Assembly (NCBI GenBank): GCA_017743585.1
Contig: JAGHYP010000123.1
Location: forward strand, 1 to 7,990
Direction of reading: 5' to 3'
Length of the DNA: 7,990 nucleotides
Origin: Chloroflexota bacterium
GTDB lineage: Bacteria; Chloroflexota; Anaerolineae; Aggregatilineales; UBA2796
Made by a program: the position numbers and the translations under genes. Of the stretch, positions 1-6,357 are shown one piece after another (within the stretch, counting starts at the first letter, position 1; each line of letters starts with the position of its first letter). The notes beneath the pieces are model-generated. The model worked only from the letters and a program-made list of their open reading frames with translations. It was not told where the DNA came from and made no database searches.

Positions 1-315
1 CGTCTGATCGGCGCGCAGCAAATAGCCCCAGACTGCCGAATCGCCCAGCAATACCACGCGGAACTCGTCGGCTGCTTTCGGCAGCGCAATGCGATGTGAC
101 ACGAAAAGCTGATCCAGACTATCTATGCTGACGGCGTAAGAGGCCTCAGGAAACTCGGCAAACGGAAAGCGCTCGCGCGGCGGAAACAACACGCCGTACA
201 CGCTCAGCTTGTTCAGGATTGTCAGCGGCTGCGCCACGTACCAAACTATGTTGAACAACGCGAAGAGCGCTGCCGCCTTCAGCAAGACGCGCCACCAGCG
301 CACTGTTTCCTTCAT
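1..315 (-). CDS. Membrane-anchored SGNH/GDSL-like protein, N-terminal part (cut by window edge)
   Basis: This is a partial gene: 105 codons are visible, reading from the ATG at 315 off the left edge without a stop. Residues about 10-30 form one hydrophobic segment (VLLKAAALFALFNIVWYVAQ) after a short basic N-terminus (KETVRWWR), so the protein is probably a signal-anchored extracytoplasmic protein. At residues 87-97 a beta strand leads into the motif VVLLGDSAVWG, which matches block I of the SGNH/GDSL esterase fold, with S93 as candidate nucleophile. The start codon overlaps the stop of the MBOAT gene as ATGA, which implies translational coupling. In alginate and related systems an AlgI-type MBOAT works with an SGNH-type partner (AlgJ/AlgX) that acylates a polysaccharide outside the membrane; a similar role is inferred here. 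The Asp-His part of the catalytic site lies outside the window, so catalytic activity cannot be judged. Confidence 0.8.
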   Translation of the reverse strand, partial: MKETVRWWRVLLKAAALFALFNIVWYVAQPLTILNKLSVYGVLFPPRERFPFAEFPEASYAVSIDSLDQLFVSHRIALPKAADEFRVVLLGDSAVWGYLLRADQT

Positions 316-1514
316 CCGCCAAAAAGTCCTCGCCACACTTTGCCGATCAGCTCAGGCTCCGGCAAGGCGAAGAAGACCCAGCCGAGCGCCACATAGTGGA
401 ACGTCAGCAGCACGCTCAAAACGCCGATCAAGCGCGCCAAGGGCGGATGCGCCTGCACAAAAGCATCCCAGCGCGCCGCGCGCGCCGACCACTGCCTGAA
501 GAGCCACAATCCAACGCCGTGCCAAGCGCCCCATAGCACAAAATTGAGCGCTGCGCCGTGCCACAAGCCGATCAGGATCATCGTGCTGAGCTGCGCCACA
601 AGCACCACGCCTTCGCGCCACGCCTTGAGCGGCGTGCGCAGCAGCTCGCGACTGGCGGGCATGAAGAAATACACGCGAAACCACGCCGAGAGCGTCATGT
701 GCCAGCTATTCCAAAAGGCCTGCAGATTGCGCTTCAAGTACGGCGCGTCGAAATTCTCAGGCAGCTTGATGCCCGCCCAGATGCCGATGCCGATGGCGAT
801 ATCCGTATAGCCGCTGAAATCCCAGAAGAGCCGGAAAGCATAGGCGTATAGCGCCAGCCAGAGCGTCAATGTGCCGCTCAGCGTTCCTGTCAGCGCGTCG
901 TTCGCCAGCTGCGGCGAGAGCGCCATCAGCGCGATTGAATCCGCCAGGACGAATTTTTTGAACAAGCCGCGCATCAAGCGCACTGCTCCGTGCGTCAGCC
1001 GCTCAGCGCCCTGCGGCGCCGCCAGCGCCTGAGCAAAGTGCTCAACGCGCGCGATCGGCCCAGCGGCTATCGCAGGGAAGAAGAGCGCGTACAGCACGAA
1101 TTGCGGCAGGCTCAGCTGCTTCAGCCGGCCGCTGCGAAAGTCCAGCAAGACGTGCAACAGCCGAAAGGCGAGGTACGAGAAGCCAATCCATGCGAAGTTC
1201 TGCCCGATGTTGAGCGCGCCCGCAAGCGTCGCCTGCAGCGCGGGCAGCTTCAAGGCGGCGAAGAGGCCGATGATGCTGAAGATCGCCACCAGCGCCATGC
1301 GCCGCCGCGCAGGGCTCTCGCGCGCGGTCAGCAGCCACACGCCAACAGTCAAGCCGAGCGACGCCAATGGCAACCAAAGCGTCGGCGATGCATCGAACTG
1401 CAGCAAGGCGAGGAAGATCGCGCTGCTGAGCATCAGGAACGGCAAGCGCAGCGCGCCGAGTGCAGGGCTGATCAGCGCGCACAGCGCCATCGCGCCGATC
1501 AAGATGAGCGTCAT
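312..1514 (-). CDS. MBOAT family membrane O-acyltransferase (AlgI/DltB type)
   Basis: This 400-residue polytopic membrane protein moves acyl groups, typically acetyl, across the membrane toward a polysaccharide or similar acceptor. Hydrophobic segments run along nearly the whole length (about 2-20, 24-40, 46-63, 72-90, 105-123, 136-155, 215-232, 302-320, 322-338, 362-384). The family signatures are clear: FWDFSGYTDIAIG at 230-242, FWNSWHMTLSAWFRVY at 267-282 with H272, and IGLWHGAALNFVLWGAWHG at 315-333 with H319, the invariant MBOAT histidine. Its length is somewhat below the 450-500 residues common for AlgI, with the missing part apparently at the ends. The stop (TGA 314-312) overlaps the ATG of the next gene by 4 bases, so the two are co-translated. 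Which polymer is acylated cannot be told: no glycosyltransferase or polysaccharide gene is visible here. Confidence 0.93.
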   Translation of the reverse strand: MTLILIGAMALCALISPALGALRLPFLMLSSAIFLALLQFDASPTLWLPLASLGLTVGVWLLTARESPARRRMALVAIFSIIGLFAALKLPALQATLAGALNIGQNFAWIGFSYLAFRLLHVLLDFRSGRLKQLSLPQFVLYALFFPAIAAGPIARVEHFAQALAAPQGAERLTHGAVRLMRGLFKKFVLADSIALMALSPQLANDALTGTLSGTLTLWLALYAYAFRLFWDFSGYTDIAIGIGIWAGIKLPENFDAPYLKRNLQAFWNSWHMTLSAWFRVYFFMPASRELLRTPLKAWREGVVLVAQLSTMILIGLWHGAALNFVLWGAWHGVGLWLFRQWSARAARWDAFVQAHPPLARLIGVLSVLLTFHYVALGWVFFALPEPELIGKVWRGLFGG

Positions 1515-1671
1515 GAGGTGCTGAACCTTGCTGTGATCAGAGTCGTGGCAGTGTCATTATACACGCTCAGCGCGCATGCACGTAGAATCCATGAAACTAA
1601 GCCTTGACAGGTTGCATCATAGCCGTTGTGCCGTGCGGCGCGCCGCCAAATTTTGAAGAGTCTCTTGTGCG
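1515..1671. other. 157-bp intergenic spacer with a 12-bp GC palindrome
   Basis: This spacer separates the winged-helix gene from the MBOAT gene. Besides the TATAAT at 1556-1561 it contains a perfect 12-base palindrome, GCGGCGCGCCGC (1635-1646), next to AAATTTT at 1648-1654. The palindrome has no loop of its own and on the minus strand is not followed by a T run, so it is not a convincing terminator for the upstream gene. No small gene is supported here. Confidence 0.5.
1556..1561 (-). promoter_or_regulatory. Putative -10 box upstream of the MBOAT gene
   Basis: The minus strand reads TATAAT here, a perfect sigma-70 -10 hexamer, 41 bases before the ATG at 1514. That would place transcription start near 1549 and give a leader of about 35 bases. 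No good -35 hexamer is found at 16-18 bases upstream (TACGTG at 17), so only the -10 supports the call. It would give the acyltransferase pair a transcript separate from the winged-helix gene upstream. Confidence 0.35.
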
Positions 1672-2370
1672 CTAGAAGCGAGTCGGCTTGAGGAGCAAAT
1701 CCATGCCGACGGCGCGCAATGCACTATCGTGATTGGAGTCCATTGCGACGCGCATATCGAAGTACATGCCGCCGAGCGGCTCAAATCGGAGCAGATCAGC
1801 ATCCATTGCTTGAAAGGCGTCAATCCGCACGCGCACCGCACGCCCTGCCTGATTCGGCGTCAGGCTGAGCTTGACGGGCACGGCAGCCTTATCCACAGGC
1901 ACTACAAGGCTGAACTCAGCGCTGCTCAGGGTGCCGCCTAAGGCGCTGGCGCGCAGCGTGATGTGCGCTGGATGCGGCAGAAGCGGCGTATTCGCCGTCG
2001 GCGGGTTGACTCCGACGAACAGGTCTGTCGGCGCGTTAGCAGGCAGCACGCGCGGCATGACAACGGTCAGGCGGCGCGGCACTCTAGGTGGCTCAGCATC
2101 TCCACTGCCTTTGGCAGCTATGGCGGCATCGTATTCTGCTAACTGGTGCGCCACCAATTGACCGTCGCTGGTCAGCTCGTATTTGTTGTGATTGAGCTGG
2201 ATCAGGCGCAAATTCACCAAGCGGCGAATGGCGCGCCCGACGAGACGCCTAGAGAGCTGCGCACCTTGCTCAATTTCAGCGCTGGCAGCCGCTGCCTGCC
2301 GATTGTAGAGAAAGCGCAGCACCTCAAGTGCCTCAGGCGGCAAACGCTGAAACGTGAAGGGTAGCTCCAT
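1672..2370 (-). CDS. Unrecognised protein: winged-helix-like N-terminus plus beta-rich C-terminal domain
   Basis: I do not recognise the family of this 232-residue protein. Residues about 12-82 look like a winged helix: EALEVLRFLYN (helix), a second helix around 31-36, SRRLVGRAIRRLVNLRLIQLN as recognition helix, then KYELTSDGQLVAHQLAEY, whose LTSDG resembles the wing of MarR/PadR-like proteins. A charged linker (about 85-100) follows. Residues 100-232 have no predicted membrane segment or signal peptide and show alternating strands (RRLTVVMPRVL, DLFVGVN, HITLRASAL, EFSLVVPV, VPVKLSLTP, AVRVRIDAF), resembling an Ig-like beta sandwich. The protein is therefore probably cytoplasmic and DNA-binding, with a sensing or interaction domain attached. 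It lies 73 bases after the methyltransferase gene on the same strand. The first ATG (2370) is chosen because the helix begins right after it; an AAGGGG lies rather far upstream (15 bases). Function is unknown. Confidence 0.72.
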   Translation of the reverse strand: MELPFTFQRLPPEALEVLRFLYNRQAAAASAEIEQGAQLSRRLVGRAIRRLVNLRLIQLNHNKYELTSDGQLVAHQLAEYDAAIAAKGSGDAEPPRVPRRLTVVMPRVLPANAPTDLFVGVNPPTANTPLLPHPAHITLRASALGGTLSSAEFSLVVPVDKAAVPVKLSLTPNQAGRAVRVRIDAFQAMDADLLRFEPLGGMYFDMRVAMDSNHDSALRAVGMDLLLKPTRF

Positions 2371-2415
2371 AGATCATTCTGAATACCCCTTGCCTGTGGG
2401 TAGCGCTTGGCTATG

Positions 2416-2443
2416 AGTCTACACACTTTGCTAAAGCGGTCAA
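2416..2443 (-). promoter_or_regulatory. Possible internal promoter before the winged-helix gene
   Basis: The minus strand has TTGACC (2443-2438; 5 of 6 match to TTGACA) followed after 16 bases by TAGACT (2421-2416; 4 of 6 match to TATAAT). Start of transcription would be near 2409, about 40 bases before the ATG at 2370. The -35 abuts the TAG stop of the methyltransferase gene. This is a moderate consensus match only, and the gene may equally be read through from upstream. Confidence 0.3.
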
Positions 2444-3334
2444 CTAGCGGACGGCGCACAAGCGGATCAGCGGCGGCTGCCAAAGCAAGCTGCCATCGGT
2501 GGCGCAGTGCGGCGCCAGCGCAGTTTGGAGCGCGTTCAGGCACTCGCGGCGCGCCGAGTCCGAGAGCGACTCAAAAGGCAAGCGGCGCGCTGGCCAAGCC
2601 AACTTGTAAGCGATGAACGCTCGCACATCGGGGAAGCGAATGTCCACAAAAGCTGCCTCGCGCGCCCAAGCAAGGCTGAACCCTGCCGCCTTGAACGCAG
2701 TGCAGTAATCTTCAGCGTCTTGCAGCTGCGCTTGCCATAGCTCAGGCAGCTCGAAGGCAGGTGCAGCGCGCCCGTGCGCCGCCAAGACCTGCTCAAAGGC
2801 GACCTCAAAAGCGCGCGAGAGATCGTCGAGCGTGCCCCACTCTTGGCACAGCAGCAAGCCATTCGGACGCAAGACGCGCGCCAATTCCCGCAGGGCGCGG
2901 CGCGGCGCGCTGTGATTCAGCCCGAAAGACGCGCCGATCAAGTCTACGCTGGCGCGCGGCAATGGCAGCTGATGCAGGTCGGCCTGCCCGAGCCACACAT
3001 GCGCCAAGCGCTCGCGCCGCAAGGCGTCGCGCCCAACTGCCAGCATTGGCGCTGAGATATCCACGCCGATTGCGCGCCGCGCAAAGCTTGCCATGCGCCG
3101 CGCCAGAAGCGCAGTGCCTGTGCCGATATCGAGGGCGAGCCGCAGGCTTGGAGAAGCACTGGGCTGCGGCAGATCGAACGGATCGTGAAGCGCGCCTTGC
3201 ATGTGCGCGCAGACACAACGCGCGATCCACGCCGCAAGGCTGCGCGCCATGACATCCATTGCCTGCGCGATGTCGGGCTCATAGCGCGCTGCAGTCTGCG
3301 CATAGAGCGCGCGCACGCCGTCAAGGTTGAGCAT
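2444..3334 (-). CDS. Class I SAM-dependent methyltransferase (Methyltransf_11/UbiE-like)
   Basis: This 296-residue soluble enzyme transfers a methyl group from S-adenosylmethionine to an unknown acceptor. Motif I is LALDIGTGTALLARR (66-80), the glycine-rich SAM loop; IGVDIS (89-94) ends strand 2 with D92, which would contact the SAM ribose; GQADLHQLPLPRASVDLI (116-133) supplies the adenine-binding acidic residue (D119) and motif II; LARVLRPNGLLLCQEWG (151-167) is the typical post-motif strand of Methyltransf_11 proteins. The first 65 residues form a helical cap (LYAQTAARYEPDIAQAMDVM) as in UbiE/small-molecule methyltransferases. The C-terminal part (about 195-296) is specific to this protein and probably shapes the acceptor pocket. 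The gene starts 19 bases after the kinase stop, so it is likely in the kinase operon; no strong ribosome-binding site is seen. Substrate cannot be inferred; protein and small-molecule acceptors are both possible. Confidence 0.88.
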   Translation of the reverse strand: MLNLDGVRALYAQTAARYEPDIAQAMDVMARSLAAWIARCVCAHMQGALHDPFDLPQPSASPSLRLALDIGTGTALLARRMASFARRAIGVDISAPMLAVGRDALRRERLAHVWLGQADLHQLPLPRASVDLIGASFGLNHSAPRRALRELARVLRPNGLLLCQEWGTLDDLSRAFEVAFEQVLAAHGRAAPAFELPELWQAQLQDAEDYCTAFKAAGFSLAWAREAAFVDIRFPDVRAFIAYKLAWPARRLPFESLSDSARRECLNALQTALAPHCATDGSLLWQPPLIRLCAVR

Positions 3335-3353
3335 GTTTAGTGATCAAGGTTGA

Positions 3354-5663
3354 TTAGCAATCTTGACTGCGATCAGGGCTGACCAGAGGCAGCTGCACAG
3401 TGAACGTGCTGCCTACGCCTTCCTGACTCTCGATGAAGATGCTGCCGCCATGCAGCTCGACGATCTGTTTGGCAATGGTCAAGCCTAAGCCTGTGCCGCG
3501 CACATTTTGAACCGTCCTAGCGCGAAAGAACGGCTCGAAGATGTTGTCGAGCGCCTCAGACGGGATGCCGATGCCGTTGTCTATCACGCGAATGCAAGCC
3601 ATTTTCGGCTCGTCTTCGGTTTGCAGGCTGAGCGCCACGCGCACAGCGCCGCCGCTCGGCGTGTAATTGAGCGCATTCGCAATCAAGTTATCCATCACTT
3701 GCATCAGGCGCATCGGATCGGCGCTGACGCTCACACAGCGCTCAGGCAGGCTCAGGTGGAAGGCGATTTGGCGCTCGGCTGCGCTCGGCTGATGCATCTC
3801 GAAGGCTGTGCGCAGCAAATCGCACAAGTTGACCGTCTCGCGGCGAAGGATTAGCGTCCCTTGCTCAAAGCGCGGCAGGTCGAGCAGGCTCTCAACAAGG
3901 CGCGTGAGGTGGACGACCATGCTTCCCATCACTGCGAAATGCTTGCTCAGATTGTTCGGATCGCGTTGCGCGAGGTAGAGCCGCAATTTCAGGTTTGTGA
4001 TCGGCGTGCGCAGCTCGTGTGAGGCGTTCGCGATGAAGCGCTCGCGCTGCTTTTGAAGCGCGCGCTCGTCTGTGACGTCGCGCACAAGGTTCAGCTGACC
4101 GATCGGCGTGCCTTCGGCGTTGCGGACAACGGTCGCCGTCAGGGCGCAGATGAACGCGCTGCCATCAGCGCGGACTGCTTCAAACTCTACTTTCCACGTT
4201 GTGCCTAGCTTGCTCGTGTCTCGCAAGCGCGCCATGCTTTCCTCGAAGAGACGAGGATCGCGAAAGAAGCGCTTGAAAGCTTCCATTGGCTGATCGAGCA
4301 GCTCTTCTTTGGCGCAGCCTGCGATTCTCGCGAAAGCCGTGTTCACGTAAAGCGCCCGTCGCGTGCGCAAATCGAAGTACGCCAAGCCGTCGGTCATGTT
4401 CTCGACAATTGCTTCGAAGAGCGCGCTGCGCTGCGTCAGCTGCAGCGTCCGCTCTTGGATGCGCTGCTCAAGCTCGGCGGCATGACGGCGCGATTCGGCG
4501 TAAAGCCGCGCATTTTGCAAGGCAATTCCTGCCTGCACGGCGAAAAGGCGCAGCAGCTCGGCATGTTGCTCGGTGTAGTAGTGGCGCCGATCGCTGCCCA
4601 AGTTTAGGATGCCGATCACCTGATCGTTGACCCTGATCGGCACGCCGACGTAGGATTTCACCCATGACTGGCGCTCAATTGTGATCCAGCGCGGATCGGT
4701 CTCGGTATCTTTGATCAAGCGCGTCTGCCGCGTGCGCACCATCTCGTCGAAGACGCGTCGTAAGTCGGGCGAGAGCGCGTAGCGCTCGACGTGCGCTGCT
4801 TCATCTTCAGGGAAGCGCCCATAGGCAAGGCGATAGGCGTCTCCATCGGCGATGAAGATGCTCACGCTGGTGTAAGGCACAACGCGCCTGACGCTGTGCA
4901 AGACACGCTCTATCACTTCTTCAAATTCCAGAACGCTGGTCAGCGCCAAGCCGATCTCGCTGAGCGCTTCGGTCACGGCGCGCTGCTTACGCGCGTCCCT
5001 TCGAGAGGCGCGCAGATCCCGAAGAATTTGTCGCTCGCGTTGCGAGGTCAGCCATGTGACCAGCGCTGCGCCGAAGATCAGCGCTGTGCAGAACGCAGCC
5101 AGCAGAACAAAGCTCTGTGTGTGCAGCTCGACCTGCGCTAGGGCAGATTGCAGGGGCAACGAGAAACCTATCCGCCAAGCTTGTGCGCCTAAATCGAGCG
5201 TCGTCCACGCCGCCAACATCGGCACGCCGCCCTCGTCGGCGTAGCTGATGAAGCCCTCGCGTTCGGCTATCAGCGCGCGCAGCAGCTCGGGCACGGGGCG
5301 CTCGGCAGGCTCTGAGAGCGGCTCGGCGCGGCAGTTGAGGCAACGCGACCAGACCGTGACATCGGCGAGGGTCTGTGCAGCCGCCAACACGCGGCGTGTC
5401 TGCGCCGCGACGAGCGCGTCAGCATCGCTCGGCATCGGCAGCGCGATCTGCTGCTCGAGCAAGGCGCGTAGCACGCTCGTCGTCTGCTGCAAAGCGCTTC
5501 TGCTGCGCCGCTCAAATGCGCTGAGCGCCATCTGGCGCTCATGATGCGCATGTCCGAGCGCAGCGATCCAGATGATTGCCACAAGAAGGACTGAGAGGAT
5601 GATGAGCAAGCCGACTTTCCAATGCTGGCGCGCTGCGCTCAGCGATATTCCGAAGCGCTGCAT
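3354..5663 (-). CDS. Sensor histidine kinase with extracytoplasmic sensor, GAF and PAS domains
   Basis: This 769-residue membrane kinase autophosphorylates on histidine in response to a signal. Domains in order: TM1 about 17-36; an extracytoplasmic sensor of about 147 residues (37-183) containing a CLNC pair (C108, C111); TM2 about 184-206; a short helical linker; a GAF domain about 232-388 (YVGVPIRVNDQVIGILNLGS typical); a coiled segment 389-412; a PAS domain with PAC motif about 413-533 (ALYVNTAFARIAG; GQLNLVRDVTDERAL); HisKA with FIANASHELRTPITNLKLRL, phospho-acceptor H549; and HATPase_c with N box DNLIANALNYTP (658-669), G1 DNGIGI (695-700), F box FEPFFRAR (709-716) and G2 GTGLGL (723-728). 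All catalytic motifs are intact. There is no fused receiver. It begins 12 bases after the stop of the response-regulator gene, so they are surely co-transcribed. The signal is unknown. Confidence 0.95.
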   Translation of the reverse strand: MQRFGISLSAARQHWKVGLLIILSVLLVAIIWIAALGHAHHERQMALSAFERRSRSALQQTTSVLRALLEQQIALPMPSDADALVAAQTRRVLAAAQTLADVTVWSRCLNCRAEPLSEPAERPVPELLRALIAEREGFISYADEGGVPMLAAWTTLDLGAQAWRIGFSLPLQSALAQVELHTQSFVLLAAFCTALIFGAALVTWLTSQRERQILRDLRASRRDARKQRAVTEALSEIGLALTSVLEFEEVIERVLHSVRRVVPYTSVSIFIADGDAYRLAYGRFPEDEAAHVERYALSPDLRRVFDEMVRTRQTRLIKDTETDPRWITIERQSWVKSYVGVPIRVNDQVIGILNLGSDRRHYYTEQHAELLRLFAVQAGIALQNARLYAESRRHAAELEQRIQERTLQLTQRSALFEAIVENMTDGLAYFDLRTRRALYVNTAFARIAGCAKEELLDQPMEAFKRFFRDPRLFEESMARLRDTSKLGTTWKVEFEAVRADGSAFICALTATVVRNAEGTPIGQLNLVRDVTDERALQKQRERFIANASHELRTPITNLKLRLYLAQRDPNNLSKHFAVMGSMVVHLTRLVESLLDLPRFEQGTLILRRETVNLCDLLRTAFEMHQPSAAERQIAFHLSLPERCVSVSADPMRLMQVMDNLIANALNYTPSGGAVRVALSLQTEDEPKMACIRVIDNGIGIPSEALDNIFEPFFRARTVQNVRGTGLGLTIAKQIVELHGGSIFIESQEGVGSTFTVQLPLVSPDRSQDC

Positions 5664-5675
5664 CCCGACTGGCGC

Positions 5676-6095
5676 CTAGCCGTTCAACAAATTGCAGATG
5701 ATGCTCCCCAAGCTGCGCGGCGTCACGGGTTTGGTCAAGACCATATCCACCATTCTCACGTGATGAGGCTCTAGCAATAAGGGAACAGCGGTCAAGACCA
5801 CGATTTTAGTCCGATCGTAGGCGGGATTGCTACGAACTGCTTCCAGCACATCAATGCCGCTCACCTCGGACATGGCAAGCTCTAGCACGATCAGCGTTGG
5901 GACGAGTTCTGCGAGGATTTCAAGGGCGCGCCTGCCGCTCTCAGCTTTGTAGAGCGCGCAATTCAGACGGGCGAGCGCGAGCTCGAATAAATCCAGCAAC
6001 TCGGCTTCATCGTCCACGAGCAGAATAGAGCGAGGTTGGCTTCTGGGAACAGTCATGTCGATTGCTTTATAGCTCGTAGCAAATCCACAATTCAT
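5676..6095 (-). CDS. Single-domain response regulator with Glu at the phosphorylation site
   Basis: This 139-residue protein is one CheY-like receiver with no output domain. It keeps the acidic pair (LLVDDE; D28, D29), the switch threonine (VLTAV; T102) and the invariant lysine (LTKPV; K122). The site that should carry the phosphorylated Asp reads LIVLELAMSEVSG, with E72 (codon GAG at 5882-5880) instead of D. Glu often mimics the phosphorylated state in receivers, so this may be a constitutively active or phosphorylation-independent pseudo-receiver; this is inference. Start: ATG 6095 is the first possible one, because an in-frame TGA lies at 6101-6099. ATG 6056 (residue 14) would leave nine residues before the first strand, which is also normal. 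The gene leads the kinase operon and probably binds or modulates that kinase. Confidence 0.92.
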   Translation of the reverse strand: MNCGFATSYKAIDMTVPRSQPRSILLVDDEAELLDLFELALARLNCALYKAESGRRALEILAELVPTLIVLELAMSEVSGIDVLEAVRSNPAYDRTKIVVLTAVPLLLEPHHVRMVDMVLTKPVTPRSLGSIICNLLNG

Positions 6096-6102
6096 CGCTC
6101 AG

Positions 6103-6131
6103 ATTATACTTGCTTGTCAGCGCCTTTTTCA
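6103..6131 (-). promoter_or_regulatory. Promoter of the response regulator-kinase operon
   Basis: The minus strand carries a perfect TATAAT (6108-6103), with TGAAAA 17 bases upstream (6131-6126; only 3 of 6 match to TTGACA). Transcription would begin about seven bases after the -10, at or near 6096, right at the first ATG (6095). The message would then be leaderless, or else translation starts at the internal ATG at 6056 with a leader of about 40 bases. No ribosome-binding site precedes either ATG. Confidence 0.5.
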
Positions 6132-6271
6132 TGCGACGCTCGCCATCTTTTACAGATTCGTTATGCAGATGTTCATTTCGTTACGTCCAGCATAACCGCT
6201 GCCTTGAGGAGCGCTGCTGCGTAACGCCTCTATCGCTCTATCGCAGCGGAAGGCGCGCTGAACGCGATCAA

Positions 6272-6298
6272 TTGTCCGCAAATGTGGTATGCTATAGG
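6272..6298 (+). promoter_or_regulatory. Weak candidate promoter for the ATPase gene
   Basis: TTGTCC (6272-6277; 4 of 6 match to TTGACA) is followed after 15 bases by TATAGG (6293-6298). An overlapping alternative is TATGCT (6288-6293) with TGG in front, which resembles an extended -10. Either would put transcription start around 6300-6305 and give a leader of about 50-55 bases. The spacing and matches are poor, so this is a pointer only. Confidence 0.2.
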
Positions 6299-6341
6299 TG
6301 TTGGTACGCGCTGGGCAGCCTTCTGCATTGACGTGAGAGAG

Positions 6342-6347
6342 AAAGGG
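6342..6347 (+). promoter_or_regulatory. Ribosome-binding site of the ATPase gene
   Basis: AAAGGG lies 10 bases before the ATG at 6358. An in-frame TGA at 6334-6336 with no ATG, GTG or TTG in frame after it rules out any start upstream, so this site and the ATG at 6358 belong together. It is a partial Shine-Dalgarno match. Confidence 0.45.
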
Positions 6348-6357
6348 CAGCAGAACT

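Larger units (their letters stand above)
6096..6357. promoter_or_regulatory. 262-bp divergent control region
   Basis: This region lies between the divergently read response regulator and HerA-like ATPase, so it must hold both promoters. It is visibly less GC-rich toward the regulator. It contains two copies of TTCGTTA (6157-6163 and 6177-6183) whose starts are 20 bases apart, about two helical turns, and a tandem CTCTATCG pair (6228-6235, 6236-6243). These could be protein-binding sites, but short repeats of this size can occur by chance. I see no tRNA, small gene or clear terminator in it. Confidence 0.55.

Noticed and set aside
990..1607. 205-codon plus-strand open frame across the MBOAT gene
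   Set aside because: It is antisense to a clearly recognisable MBOAT gene, is dominated by Arg/Gln/Ala typical of a shadow frame, and resembles no family I know.
1604..1609. TTGACA on the plus strand as a -35 box
   Set aside because: No -10-like hexamer lies 15-19 bases downstream, and no plus-strand gene follows it.
1635..1646. 12-base palindrome GCGGCGCGCCGC as a transcription terminator
   Set aside because: It has no loop and is not followed by a T run on the minus strand. GCGCGC-type palindromes are common throughout this GC-rich window.
2761..3252. 163-codon plus-strand open frame across the methyltransferase
   Set aside because: It is antisense to the SAM-binding motifs and has an Arg/Ala-rich composition typical of the opposite strand of GC-rich genes.
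6228..6243. Tandem CTCTATCG pair as start of a repeat array
   Set aside because: There are only two 8-base units, with no further copies nearby and no spacer pattern.
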